Part shown: in pieces, positions 1-6,914 of the stretch | Layout: each line of letters begins with the position of its first letter | Numbering within the stretch: the first letter of the stretch is position 1 | Source: UMGS1474 sp050946775 | GTDB lineage: Bacteria; Bacillota; Clostridia; Oscillospirales; Acutalibacteraceae | DNA: 32,262 nt | Assembly (NCBI GenBank): GCA_050946775.1 | Contig: JBMNVL010000006.1 | Coordinates: 1 to 32,262 of the forward strand | Direction: 5' to 3' | Position numbers and translations under genes: made by a program | The notes under the pieces: model-generated | Seen by the model: the letters and a program-made list of their open reading frames with translations, nothing else | Databases searched by the model: none | What the model was told of the DNA's origin: nothing

Positions 1-120
1 GTAAAATGAGTGTAGGACTTCATAGCAACCTCCGTGTATCTGTTTGTTGTGGTGACTACATTTTACACTTTGGTTGTTATGAAGTCTACTATTATTTTGA
101 GTGTTGCACTTCAAATGATA
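1..120. mobile_element. Possible end of an insertion sequence (IS30-like), cut by the window edge
   Basis: This stretch is AT-rich compared with the GC-rich DNA that follows. It contains an imperfect inverted repeat: GTAGGACTTCATAGCAACC at 12-30 and GGTTGTTATGAAGTCTAC at 72-89. It ends with GAGTGTTGCACTTCAAATG (about 99-117), which reminds me of the termini of IS30-family elements in Firmicutes. No transposase coding sequence lies inside the window, so the family name rests on memory of the terminal motif only. It could instead be an ordinary AT-rich intergenic hairpin. Confidence 0.3.
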
Positions 121-129
121 ACTTATCAA

Positions 130-271
130 GGCCCCCTCTGACGAGGGGGCTGGCACGGCGCCAGCCGTGACTGGGGGAGAGATAACGAGAACGGCGATAG
201 TCCCTCTCTCCCTCCGTCTTTCGCCTGACGGCGAAATCCACCTCCCTCGTCAGAGGGAGGCATCCGCACCC
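130..271 (+). repeat. Repeat family B, copy 1 (multi-hairpin, MITE-like element)
   Basis: This is a block of about 140 bp made of successive hairpins. CCCCCTC-TGAC-GAGGGGG forms the left end, followed by CACGGC-gcca-GCCGTG (154-169), a GGGAGAGA/TCTCTCCC pair, TTTCGCC-tga-cGGCGAAA, and CTCCCTC-GTCA-GAGGGAG as the right end. The right end is nearly the reverse complement of the left end, as in an element with terminal inverted repeats. Related copies lie at 3175-3306 and 23741-23868. No coding capacity is seen. Confidence 0.75.
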
Positions 272-300
272 GGCACATTTTTGCAACCCGATGCCAACCC

Positions 301-325
301 GTAGGGGCGGATACTATCCGCCCGC
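301..325. repeat. Repeat family A palindrome, copy 1
   Basis: The near-perfect palindrome GGGCGGATACTATCCGCCC is preceded by GTAG. The same core recurs at 505-527, 3027-3054, 9175-9200 and 23624-23650, always between genes, so it behaves like a REP-type intergenic repeat. A related palindrome, GGGGAGGGGTTTCCCCTCCC, also preceded by GTAG, sits nearby at about 354-380. Confidence 0.75.
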
Positions 326-391
326 AAAAACCGCGCAAACTTGCGGCGGCGCCGTAGGGGAGGGGTTTCCCCTCCCGCGGGATGACGATGA

Positions 392-470
392 AAGATCCTT
401 CGGGCTTTGCCCTCAGGATGACAGCATTCCTAATAGCGGTGTCATCCTGAGCGAAGCGAAGGATCTTTTT
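392..470. repeat. Repeat family C, convergent pair 1
   Basis: Two copies of the repeat whose core is CTTCGCTTCGCTCAGGATG lie head to head. The left copy (392-423, a variant with CGGGCTTTGCCC in the middle) reads GATCCTTCG to GGATGAC. The right copy (441-470) is the reverse complement, GTCATCC to GGATC, and ends in a run of T. Together they can form one long hairpin. Similar pairs occur at 3068-3146 and 16461-16542, and a single copy at 24011-24037. Confidence 0.7.
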
Positions 471-504
471 TGAAAACACACCCCGCCAAATTCATCGTTG
501 TTCC

Positions 505-527
505 GCGGGCGGATACTATCCGCCCCG
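505..527. repeat. Repeat family A palindrome, copy 2
   Basis: The core GGGCGGATACTATCCGCCC is identical to the copy at 301-325. It sits just beyond the 3' end of the Nudix gene, which is on the minus strand. The rest of 271-565 holds only repeats A and C and spacer. Confidence 0.7.
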
Positions 528-565
528 GCGGCATCCCGCCAATTATGCAAGCCCGCGGCGGCCGA

Positions 566-1108
566 TCACATCCCGCGATCGCGCAGCGCCGCCACCTTGA
601 GCACCGCCGTTTGGGTCTTGGCGTCCCTGATCTCGCCCCGCAGCACCATATCCACCGCCTCTTTAAGAGGGATGCGTTCGGCCTCAAGAAATTCGTCTTC
701 ATCGGGATGGCATTCCCCGAAGGTCAGCCCCTCGGCGTAATACAGATAAATGATCTCCCCGCAATAACCGGGGGAGGGATACAATTGCCCCAGTGACCGG
801 TATCGCGCGGCGGTGGCGCCGGTCTCCTCGGCCAGCTCCCGTTTGCCGGCGGGAAGCGGGTCTTCGCCACGCTCCAGCTTGCCGGCCGGCAGCTCGAGCA
901 CCACCTCGGCGTAGGGATAGCGGAACTGCCGCACGAACAGCAGCTCCTCGTCGTCGGTCAGCGCGGCGACGCATACCCCGCCGGGATGCTCCACCACTTC
1001 CCGCTTGGCGAGTGAGCCGTCAGGCAGACGGGCGTCGTCCACCCGCACGGTGATGATCTTGCCCTCGTAGACGACGGATTGATTGACAGGGGTTTCGGTG
1101 AGATTCAT
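566..1108 (-). CDS. Nudix hydrolase, ADP-ribose pyrophosphatase type
   Basis: A 180-residue protein predicted to hydrolyse nucleoside diphosphates linked to another group, most likely ADP-ribose to AMP and ribose 5-phosphate, in the cytoplasm. The Nudix box is intact: G, five residues, E, seven residues, then RELAEETGA, which supplies the metal-binding glutamates. The following LYPSPGYCGE stretch and the acidic EDEFLEAE stretch are typical of the ADP-ribose pyrophosphatase (NudF) subgroup, and the length fits. The ATG at 1108 is preceded on the minus strand by an AAAGGA motif about ten bases away. It diverges from the carboxypeptidase gene, with a 50-base gap. Exact substrate cannot be read from sequence; other sugar nucleotides are possible. 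Confidence 0.9.
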   Translation of the reverse strand: MNLTETPVNQSVVYEGKIITVRVDDARLPDGSLAKREVVEHPGGVCVAALTDDEELLFVRQFRYPYAEVVLELPAGKLERGEDPLPAGKRELAEETGATAARYRSLGQLYPSPGYCGEIIYLYYAEGLTFGECHPDEDEFLEAERIPLKEAVDMVLRGEIRDAKTQTAVLKVAALRDRGM

Positions 1109-1158
1109 AGCGGTTTCGTCCTTTCCATATGTATGATAGCAAAGGGGAGGGATGACGG

Positions 1159-2001
1159 ATGATACCGATCGATCGGCCGGCCGCGCCCAAGGCGGTGGAG
1201 CAAGCCGTCGCCGCGCTGCGCCGGCGGTATCCGGTGTGGCAGGCGGCGCCGATCGGCGCCAGCGTGAGGGGACGGCCCTTGTGGGCGCTGGCGCTGGATC
1301 AGGGGGAGGAAACGGTGGTGATCGCCGCGGCGTTTCACGGACAGGAATGGATCACCTCGTGGGTGGCGCTGCGGCTGTGCGCCGACATCGCCAAGGCGTG
1401 GGAGGAAGACCGTCCGCTGGCGGGACTCAACGTCCGCCGGGCGGCGAAGGGACGGCGGCTGGCGGTGGTGCCGCAGGTCAATCCCGACGGGGTGGCGCTG
1501 GCGCTGGAGGGCGCCGTGGGGTGGCAGGCCAACGCCCGGGGGGTGGATCTCAACCACAATTATCCCGCCGGATGGGAGAGCCTGCGCGCCATGGAGAAAG
1601 CGGCGGGGATCACCGGGCCGTCTGCCCGGCAATGGGGCGGACCCTGCCCGGCCAGCGAGCCGGAAACGAAAGCGATGATGCACCTTTGCCGGCGGCTGAA
1701 GCCCCGCCACGTGGTGGCGCTGCACACCCAGGGAGAGGAGATCTACTGGCAATACGGCCCGCGCACTCCCGAACGGTCCCGGCTGATGGCGCAGGTGATG
1801 GCCGACGCGTCGGGCTACCGGGTGGCGGCGCCGGCGGGACTGGCGTCCCACGGGGGGTTCAAGGACTGGTTCATCGAGCAGACCGGCCGCCCGGGCTTTA
1901 CGCTGGAGATGGGCAAAGGGGTCAATCCCCTGCCGCTGTCCGGTTTTGAGGGGCTGTACCGCAAGGCGATGGAAATGCTGCTCCTCGCCGCGTTTATGTA
2001 A
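1159..2001 (+). CDS. M14-family zinc carboxypeptidase
   Basis: A 280-residue metallopeptidase-like protein. Zinc ligands are visible as HGQE (His60, Glu63) and His189 in ALHTQG. The catalytic glutamate is Glu250 in FTLEMG. The NPDG and RGVDLNHNYP motifs (about 108-136) are classic for the M14 family. No signal peptide or membrane segment is obvious, so it probably acts inside the cell. The family includes gamma-D-glutamyl-diamino-acid peptidases that trim peptidoglycan peptides, and the GVDLNHNYP wording resembles those more than digestive carboxypeptidases, so a role in muropeptide recycling or sporulation is a fair inference. ATG 1159 is chosen because GGGGAGGG (1144-1151) is seven bases upstream; an ATG at 1152 overlaps that site and is in another frame. 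Confidence 0.9.
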   Translation: MIPIDRPAAPKAVEQAVAALRRRYPVWQAAPIGASVRGRPLWALALDQGEETVVIAAAFHGQEWITSWVALRLCADIAKAWEEDRPLAGLNVRRAAKGRRLAVVPQVNPDGVALALEGAVGWQANARGVDLNHNYPAGWESLRAMEKAAGITGPSARQWGGPCPASEPETKAMMHLCRRLKPRHVVALHTQGEEIYWQYGPRTPERSRLMAQVMADASGYRVAAPAGLASHGGFKDWFIEQTGRPGFTLEMGKGVNPLPLSGFEGLYRKAMEMLLLAAFM

Positions 2002-2036
2002 TTTTCGCCAAAGAGCGGGTTTTTTTGCCGGAATCC

Positions 2037-2065
2037 TTGCCAAAAGCGTAAAAATAGTATATCAT
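2037..2065 (+). promoter_or_regulatory. Sigma-A promoter for the NusG-II / Gx operon
   Basis: TTGCCA (2037-2042) and TATCAT (2060-2065) are separated by 17 bases in an AT-rich pocket directly upstream of the NusG-domain-II gene. The spacing is ideal and this is the only good match between the carboxypeptidase and the next gene. Confidence 0.6.
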
Positions 2066-2106
2066 AAAAGAATAGATTTGACTACCTTTTTTGGGAGGAA
2101 CCGCCG

Positions 2107-2487
2107 ATGCGCCGCTTGCCGGAAAAAACCCGCCGCCGGTTGGCCGACGGGGTGATTTTGCTGGTTGTGGCGGCTCTGGCGGGGATTCTGTGGCTGGCGT
2201 CGCTTTCCGGCGGGCCGGCGGCGACGGCGGTGGTCACCGCCCCCGACGGGGAGCGGACGATCTCGCTGGCGAAAGACGGCGACACCGTCCTGACCGGCCG
2301 GGACGGCCATACCGTCACCCTGCGGGTGGAAAACGGCCGGATCCGCTTTCTGGAAAGCGACTGTCCCGATCGGGTGTGCGTGAACAGCGGCTGGCTGTCC
2401 CGCGCCGGGCAGACCGCCGCCTGCGTTCCCGCCGGGATCGCGGTGCGGGTGACGGGCGACGCCGGCGTGGACGGCGTGTCCCGGTGA
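2107..2487 (+). CDS. NusG domain II-containing protein, membrane-anchored
   Basis: A 126-residue protein with a positively charged N-terminus, one membrane segment (about residues 13-33, VILLVVAALAGILWLASL) and a small beta domain. The segment CPDRVCVNSGWLS followed by AACVPAGI is the hallmark of the NusG domain II family found in Firmicutes. The domain would face outside and has three cysteines of unknown role. GGGAGG lies just before the ATG. It sits directly upstream of the Gx-type membrane protein, a pairing common in Clostridia, often near FMN or Rnf genes. The name is structural only: nothing suggests it acts in transcription like NusG. Confidence 0.85.
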   Translation: MRRLPEKTRRRLADGVILLVVAALAGILWLASLSGGPAATAVVTAPDGERTISLAKDGDTVLTGRDGHTVTLRVENGRIRFLESDCPDRVCVNSGWLSRAGQTAACVPAGIAVRVTGDAGVDGVSR

Positions 2488-2497
2488 GGTGGCGCCG

Positions 2498-3007
2498 ATG
2501 AAACGAAGCAAGATAACGGACAAGCCGGCGGGGAAGATCGCCCTGCTGGGCATACTGGCGGCGCTGGCCGTCGCCCTGTCGTGGCTGGAAAGCGTGCTGC
2601 CGGCGCTGCCGGTGCCCGGCGCCAAATGGGGATTGTCCAATCTGGCGACCATGACGGCGCTGTCCGGTATGGGCTGGCCGGCGGGACTGGCGATCACCCT
2701 CGTCAAGGCGGGCTTTGCCCTGCTGCGAGGCGGTACGGCGGCGCTGATGAGCCTGGCCGGCGGTGTGTGCAGCCTGCCGGTGATGGCGCTTTTGTGGCGA
2801 AAAGGCCGGCCGGCGGCGGGATTTCTCGGCATCGGGATCGCCGGAGCGGCGGCCCACAACGCCGGCCAGCTGCTGATGGCGATGGCGCTGGTGGACGCGG
2901 GCTTGTGGCGATACGCCCCGGTGCTGCTGGTGATGGCGATCGCCGCCGGCAGCGTCACCGGACTGGTGATGCGGGTGGTGTGGCCGGCGCTGAAACGGAT
3001 ATTGTAG
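2498..3007 (+). CDS. Gx transporter family / heptaprenyl diphosphate synthase component I-like membrane protein
   Basis: A 169-residue integral membrane protein with about five hydrophobic helices. The stretch GAKWGLSNLATMTAL near residues 40-55 is characteristic of the Pfam family named heptaprenyl diphosphate synthase component I, now usually called Gx transporter family. The fold resembles the substrate-binding subunit of ECF-type transporters, so transport of a small molecule (possibly an isoprenoid or quinone precursor) is inferred, not shown. Start choice: a GTG at 2489 is possible, but GAGGTG at 2486-2491 fits better as the binding site for ATG 2498. It follows the NusG-II gene by ten bases and is surely cotranscribed with it. 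Whether transcription continues to rnfC, 394 bases on, is open. Confidence 0.8.
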   Translation: MKRSKITDKPAGKIALLGILAALAVALSWLESVLPALPVPGAKWGLSNLATMTALSGMGWPAGLAITLVKAGFALLRGGTAALMSLAGGVCSLPVMALLWRKGRPAAGFLGIGIAGAAAHNAGQLLMAMALVDAGLWRYAPVLLVMAIAAGSVTGLVMRVVWPALKRIL

Positions 3008-3026
3008 CCGCCGCAGGCGGCGTGGC

Positions 3027-3054
3027 GTAGGGGCGGATACCATCCGCCCGCGGG
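3027..3054. repeat. Repeat family A palindrome, copy 3
   Basis: GGGCGGATACCATCCGCCC is preceded by GTAG and followed by GCGGG. It differs from the copy at 301-325 by one base in the centre and is the first part of a repeat cluster between the Gx gene and rnfC. Confidence 0.7.
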
Positions 3055-3067
3055 ATAACGCAGGAAA

Positions 3068-3146
3068 AAGATCCTTCGCTTCGCTCAGGATGACACCGCA
3101 ACAAAAAAGAGGGCCATCCTGAAGAGCGCAGCGACGAAGGATCTTT
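3068..3146. repeat. Repeat family C, convergent pair 2
   Basis: The left copy (3068-3094) carries the full CTTCGCTTCGCTCAGGATG core. The right copy (3113-3146) is an inverted variant, CATCCTGAAGAGCGCAGCG followed by ACGAAGGATC. They are arranged head to head, as at 392-470. Confidence 0.7.
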
Positions 3147-3174
3147 CCTGCACAAGCTTGCGGCTGGCAAACAT

Positions 3175-3306
3175 GGCCCCCTCTGACGAGGGGGCTGGAT
3201 CGGCAGGCGCGATAGCGACGGCCGAGACTGGGGGAGAGATAACGCGACTGGCGGCAATCCCTCTCTCCCTGTGTCTTTCGCCTGACGGCGAAAGACACCT
3301 TCCCTA
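3175..3306 (+). repeat. Repeat family B, copy 2
   Basis: Same order of hairpins as copy 1: CCCCCTC-TGAC-GAGGGGG, then a stem TCGGC (3200-3204) with GCCGA (3221-3225) that encloses CGC-gata-GCG, then the GGGAGAGA/TCTCTCCC pair and TTTCGCC-tga-cGGCGAAA. The right terminal hairpin seen in copy 1 has been lost and replaced by the rnf leader sequence. Confidence 0.75.
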
Positions 3307-3307
3307 C

Positions 3308-3357
3308 AAACCGGTGCAGGCGTACGCAGCCTGCCCATCCCGGGGAAACCGGTTTTA
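3308..3357 (+). promoter_or_regulatory. Structured leader upstream of rnfC
   Basis: AAACCGGT (3308-3315) can pair with ACCGGTTT (3348-3355). Directly inside it, GCAGGC (3316-3321) can pair with GCCTGC (3329-3334). The outer stem ends in TTTT, so the fold could act as a weak terminator or attenuator about 45 bases before rnfC. I recognise no known riboswitch class and see no clear promoter between this and rnfC. Confidence 0.35.
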
Positions 3358-3401
3358 CACGGCCCGTTTTCCCTATTTCATATTTTGGAGAGGATGATCT
3401 T

Positions 3402-4736
3402 ATGACGCTGCGTGAAAGGTGGCTGGCGCGTCCCCACGGGGGCGCTCACGTGCCCCATTTCAAAAACACGGCGGACAGCGAAACGGTGGTCATGCCGCCG
3501 CCGGAGAAGATCCTGCTGCCTATGTCCCAACACATCGGCGCGCCCTGTATGCCCACCGTCAAGATCGGGGACGAGGTGGCGGTCGGCCAGATCGTCGGCG
3601 ACAGCAATCAGGCGGTGTCGGCGCCCATCCACAGCGGCGTGTCCGGCACCGTGACCGGGATGCCGATGCTGATGCTGCCCGGCGGCAGAACGGTGCAGGC
3701 GCTGGAGATCACCTCCGACGGCCAGCAGCGGATGGACGAGAGCGTCGCGCCGCCCAAGGTGGAAAACCGCGAGGATTTTCTCGCCGCGGTGCGCGCCTGC
3801 GGACTGGTGGGCCTCGGCGGCGCGGGGTTTCCCACCCATATCAAGCTCAACCCGCCCGATATCGACGCCATCGACACCCTGATCATCAACGCGGCCGAAT
3901 GCGAGCCGTATATCACCGCCGACTACCGCGAATGTATGGAAAATTCGTGGGACATCGTGTCGGGGGTGCAGACGGTGATGGAATTCCTGGCGGTGCGCCG
4001 GGTCGTCATCGGCATTGAGAAGAACAAACCCGCCGCCATCGCGGAGCTGTCCCATATCGCGGCGTCGGTGACCAAGCCGGGACGGGAGGTAACGGTCAAA
4101 TCCCTGCCCGCCCGGTATCCGCAGGGTGCGGAAAAGGTGCTGATCGCCACCTGCACCGGCCGGCGGGTACCGCCCGGAAAACTGCCGGCCGACGTGGGAT
4201 GCGTGGTGATGAACGTCACCTCCGTCGCGGTGCTGTCCCGGTATCTGAAGACCGGACTTCCCCTGATCCACAAGCGGCTGACGGTGGACGGCTCGGCCGT
4301 CGCCGAGCCCAAAAACGTGCTGGTGACCATCGGCACCCCCATCAAAGACGTGATCGCCTTTTGCGGCGGGTATAAAGAGCCGCCCCAAAAGATTCTGATG
4401 GGCGGCCCGATGATGGGGCTGGCGCTGATGGACGACGAGCTGCCGGTGCTCAAGCAAAACAACGCCATTCTCGCGCTGGGCGAAAAGGACGCGAAGACCC
4501 ATCCCATCACCGCCTGCATCCGGTGCGGGCGGTGCGTGGCGGCCTGTCCGATGCGGCTGCTGCCAACCGAGATCGCCCGGGCGTACAACGCCGGGGACAT
4601 CGACGCGCTGCGCCAGCTCAACGTCGCCACCTGCATGGAATGCGGGTGCTGCACCTATTCCTGCCCGGCCCACCGGCCCATCGTGCAGACCATGCGGATG
4701 GCCAAGGAAGCCGTGCGCAAGGCGTCCATCAAGTAA
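3402..4736 (+). CDS. rnfC: Rnf complex subunit RnfC
   Basis: A 444-residue peripheral subunit of the ferredoxin:NAD+ oxidoreductase (Rnf), the site where NAD(H) and FMN are thought to bind. The N-terminal part is the RnfC barrel-sandwich domain. GLVGLGGAGFPTH (about residues 137-150) is the glycine-rich nucleotide-binding loop shared with complex I NuoF. Two [4Fe-4S] motifs follow, CIRCGRCVAACP near 371 and CMECGCCTYSCP near 411. Length matches the family. GGAGAGGATG lies just upstream of the ATG. It opens a compact rnfC-D-G-E-A-B operon, the order known from Acetobacterium and other Clostridia. The complex couples ferredoxin oxidation to ion export and NADH formation. Confidence 0.97.
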   Translation: MTLRERWLARPHGGAHVPHFKNTADSETVVMPPPEKILLPMSQHIGAPCMPTVKIGDEVAVGQIVGDSNQAVSAPIHSGVSGTVTGMPMLMLPGGRTVQALEITSDGQQRMDESVAPPKVENREDFLAAVRACGLVGLGGAGFPTHIKLNPPDIDAIDTLIINAAECEPYITADYRECMENSWDIVSGVQTVMEFLAVRRVVIGIEKNKPAAIAELSHIAASVTKPGREVTVKSLPARYPQGAEKVLIATCTGRRVPPGKLPADVGCVVMNVTSVAVLSRYLKTGLPLIHKRLTVDGSAVAEPKNVLVTIGTPIKDVIAFCGGYKEPPQKILMGGPMMGLALMDDELPVLKQNNAILALGEKDAKTHPITACIRCGRCVAACPMRLLPTEIARAYNAGDIDALRQLNVATCMECGCCTYSCPAHRPIVQTMRMAKEAVRKASIK

Positions 4737-4754
4737 GGAAGGAGTGACGGGACA

Positions 4755-5690
4755 ATGGACAAACCCTTGACAATCACCTCGTCGCCCCATCTGCATTGCG
4801 GCGATTCCACCCGTACCGTCATGCTCGACGTCATCATCGCCATGATCCCGGCGGCGGCCATGTCGGTATGGCTGTTCGGCTGGCGGGCGCTGGTGGTGGA
4901 GCTGGTCTGCGTGGCCGCCTGCGTGGCGAGCGAGTATCTCAGCTGTCTGATTATGAAACGCCCCTCGTCGGTGGGCGATCTCTCCTGTATGGTGACGGGA
5001 TTGCTGCTGGCGTTCAACCTGCCGGTCACCATTCCGCTGTGGCAGGCGGCGCTGGGCGGCGTGGTGGCCATCGTGGTGGCCAAGCAGCTGTTCGGCGGCA
5101 TCGGGCAAAATTTCGTTAACCCCGCTTTGCTGGGGCGGATCGTGCTGATGGGCAGCTTTGCCGAGTCGATGAACGCCTGGGTCACGCCGCGGATGGTGGA
5201 TACGGTGTCCTCGGCGACGCCGCTGGCGGCGCTTTCGCAGGGCGATACCGGCGCGTATTCCGTCTGGCAGCTGTTTTTCGGCCTGCACGGCGGATGCCTG
5301 GGCGAGACCTGCGTGGCGGCGCTGCTGCTGGGCGGGCTGTATCTGGTCGTCCGGCGGGTGATCACCCCGACCGTGCCGCTGGTCTTCATCGGCACGGTGT
5401 TCGTGCTGTCCTGGATCCTCGGGGAAGATCCCCTGCGGCAGATCCTGTCGGGCGGGCTGATGCTGGGCGCCGTCTTCATGGCGACCGATTACACCACCTC
5501 GCCCGTCACCGGGCTGGGAAAAGTGGTCTTCGCGGTGGGCTGCGGTCTGCTGACGGTCCTCATCCGGCTGTACGGCTCACTGCCGGAAGGGGTATCCTTC
5601 GCCATTTTGCTGATGAACATTTTGACCCCGTTGATCGAACGGGTCACCCGGCCGGTGCCGTTTGGGATGAAGCGGAGGTGGCGCAAATGA
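4755..5690 (+). CDS. rnfD: Rnf complex subunit RnfD
   Basis: A 311-residue polytopic membrane subunit of Rnf, homologous to NqrB. Hydrophobic helices span most of the protein. The motif DTVSSATPL puts Thr155 where RnfD proteins carry covalently bound FMN; this protein has SSAT where many have SGAT. The stretch GGLMLGAVFMATDYTTSPVT near the end is a strong family signature. It follows rnfC by 18 bases with AAGGAAGGAG before the ATG, and its stop overlaps the rnfG start (ATGA). FMN attachment needs an ApbE flavin transferase, which is not encoded in this window. Confidence 0.97.
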   Translation: MDKPLTITSSPHLHCGDSTRTVMLDVIIAMIPAAAMSVWLFGWRALVVELVCVAACVASEYLSCLIMKRPSSVGDLSCMVTGLLLAFNLPVTIPLWQAALGGVVAIVVAKQLFGGIGQNFVNPALLGRIVLMGSFAESMNAWVTPRMVDTVSSATPLAALSQGDTGAYSVWQLFFGLHGGCLGETCVAALLLGGLYLVVRRVITPTVPLVFIGTVFVLSWILGEDPLRQILSGGLMLGAVFMATDYTTSPVTGLGKVVFAVGCGLLTVLIRLYGSLPEGVSFAILLMNILTPLIERVTRPVPFGMKRRWRK

Positions 5691-6226
5691 AGAGCAAGCT
5701 CAAATCGGTGCTGCTGGCGGCGCTCACCCTGACGCTGATCGCCGGGGTGACCACCGCGGCGCTGGCGGTGACCGACTATTTTACCAGGGACACCATCGCC
5801 GCGCGCAGCGAACAGATCGCCAACGAGGCGCGCCGGCAGGTGCTGACCGCCGACGCGTTTGAAGAAGCGACCGTCGCCCTCGACGGCAAGGACGTGACCT
5901 ATCACGTCGGCAAAAAAGGCGGTCAAACGGTGGGCTACGTCTTTTCGGTGACCACCTCCGGCAAAAGCGCGGGGCTGGTGATCATGACCGGAGTGGATAT
6001 CACCGGGCAGATCACCGGCGTGGCGGTGACCGAAAACAGCGAGACCGCCGGTTACGTCGACAAGGTGACCAAGGCCGGCCTGTTGAGCGGTTTGGTCGGC
6101 AAGGATTCCACCGACGGGGTGGATACGGTATCGCAAGCGACCAAAACGTCCAAAGGCGTTCTCCACGGGGTGGAAGACGCCCTGGCGATTTACGCCGCCA
6201 TCACGGGAGGTGGGACGCATGAGTAA
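5687..6226 (+). CDS. rnfG: Rnf complex subunit RnfG
   Basis: A 179-residue subunit with one N-terminal membrane helix (about 6-30) and an extracytoplasmic FMN-binding domain. The flavinylation motif is VDTVSQATKTS, with Thr152 as the expected FMN attachment site; glutamine replaces the usual glycine of SGAT, a mild departure. The downstream KGV and the length are normal. The ATG at 5687 overlaps the rnfD stop, and GGAGGTG at 5674-5680 is the binding site. An upstream in-frame extension is open but overlaps rnfD heavily and has no ribosome site. It passes electrons between the flavins of the membrane part of the complex. Confidence 0.96.
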   Translation: MKSKLKSVLLAALTLTLIAGVTTAALAVTDYFTRDTIAARSEQIANEARRQVLTADAFEEATVALDGKDVTYHVGKKGGQTVGYVFSVTTSGKSAGLVIMTGVDITGQITGVAVTENSETAGYVDKVTKAGLLSGLVGKDSTDGVDTVSQATKTSKGVLHGVEDALAIYAAITGGGTHE

Positions 6227-6914
6227 ATACTGGAATGAGTTTTCCAAAGGGCTGCTCAAGGAAAACCCCACTTTGCGGCTGGTGCTGGGCACCTGCCCCA
6301 CCCTGGCGGTCACCACCGCGGCGATCAACGGGCTGGGCATGGGTCTGGCGGCCACCTTCGTGCTGGTCTGCTCCAACGTGGTCATCTCTCTTTTGCGCAA
6401 GCTGATCCCCGATAAGGTCCGGCTGCCGGCCTTTATCGTGGTCATCGCCGGGTTCACCACCATCGTGCAGATGCTGGTCAAGGCGTTTTTGCCCTCGATC
6501 GACGCGGCGCTGGGCATCTATCTGCCGCTGATCGTGGTCAACTGCATTATCCTCGGCCGCGCCGAAGCGTTCGCCAGCAAAAACAGCGTCGGCCTGTCGG
6601 CGCTGGACGGGCTGGGGATGGGCTGCGGTTTTACCGCGGCGCTGATCGTGATGGGCGGCATCCGGGAATTTCTCGGCAACGGCACCCTCTTCGGCTGGCC
6701 GGAAGGCGGTCTAATCCCGCCCATCACGGTGTTCGTGCTGCCGGCCGGCGGATTCTTCGTCTTCGGGATGCTGATCTGGCTGGTCAACCGCATCACCGCC
6801 CGGCAGGGCAAAAAACCGGCGGCCGAGCCGGATTGCGCCAGCTGTCCCAACGCGTCGCTGTGCGGCGCCTGCCCGGCGGGCGAGGGAAAGGAGGCCGTGA
6901 GCGATGGCAACTAA
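6219..6914 (+). CDS. rnfE: Rnf complex subunit RnfE with cysteine-rich tail
   Basis: A 231-residue membrane subunit homologous to NqrD and paired with RnfA. It has six predicted helices. NPTLRLVLGTCPTLAVTT near the N-terminus and LPLIVVNCIILGRAEAFA in the middle are the conserved half-membrane motifs that hold the intramembrane iron-sulfur site shared with RnfA. ATG 6219 is preferred over GTG 6210 because GGGAGGTG (6205-6212) fits it; the gene overlaps rnfG by eight bases. The odd part is the C-terminus: after the last helix it carries Cys206, Cys209, Cys215 and Cys218 (C-x2-C-x5-C-x2-C), which could bind a metal or cluster. The core RnfE fold does not need this. Confidence 0.96.
   Translation: MSKYWNEFSKGLLKENPTLRLVLGTCPTLAVTTAAINGLGMGLAATFVLVCSNVVISLLRKLIPDKVRLPAFIVVIAGFTTIVQMLVKAFLPSIDAALGIYLPLIVVNCIILGRAEAFASKNSVGLSALDGLGMGCGFTAALIVMGGIREFLGNGTLFGWPEGGLIPPITVFVLPAGGFFVFGMLIWLVNRITARQGKKPAAEPDCASCPNASLCGACPAGEGKEAVSDGN

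Noticed and set aside
291..473. Short open frames inside repeats A, B and C
   Set aside because: They consist of translated palindromes that recur at other repeat copies, without ribosome sites.
3308..3357. Known riboswitch upstream of rnfC
   Set aside because: The stems do not match any riboswitch consensus I can recall, so only a generic structured leader is reported.
3378..5288. Long open frame on the minus strand opposite rnfC and rnfD
   Set aside because: It mirrors rnfCD codons and has no ribosome site or recognisable domain.
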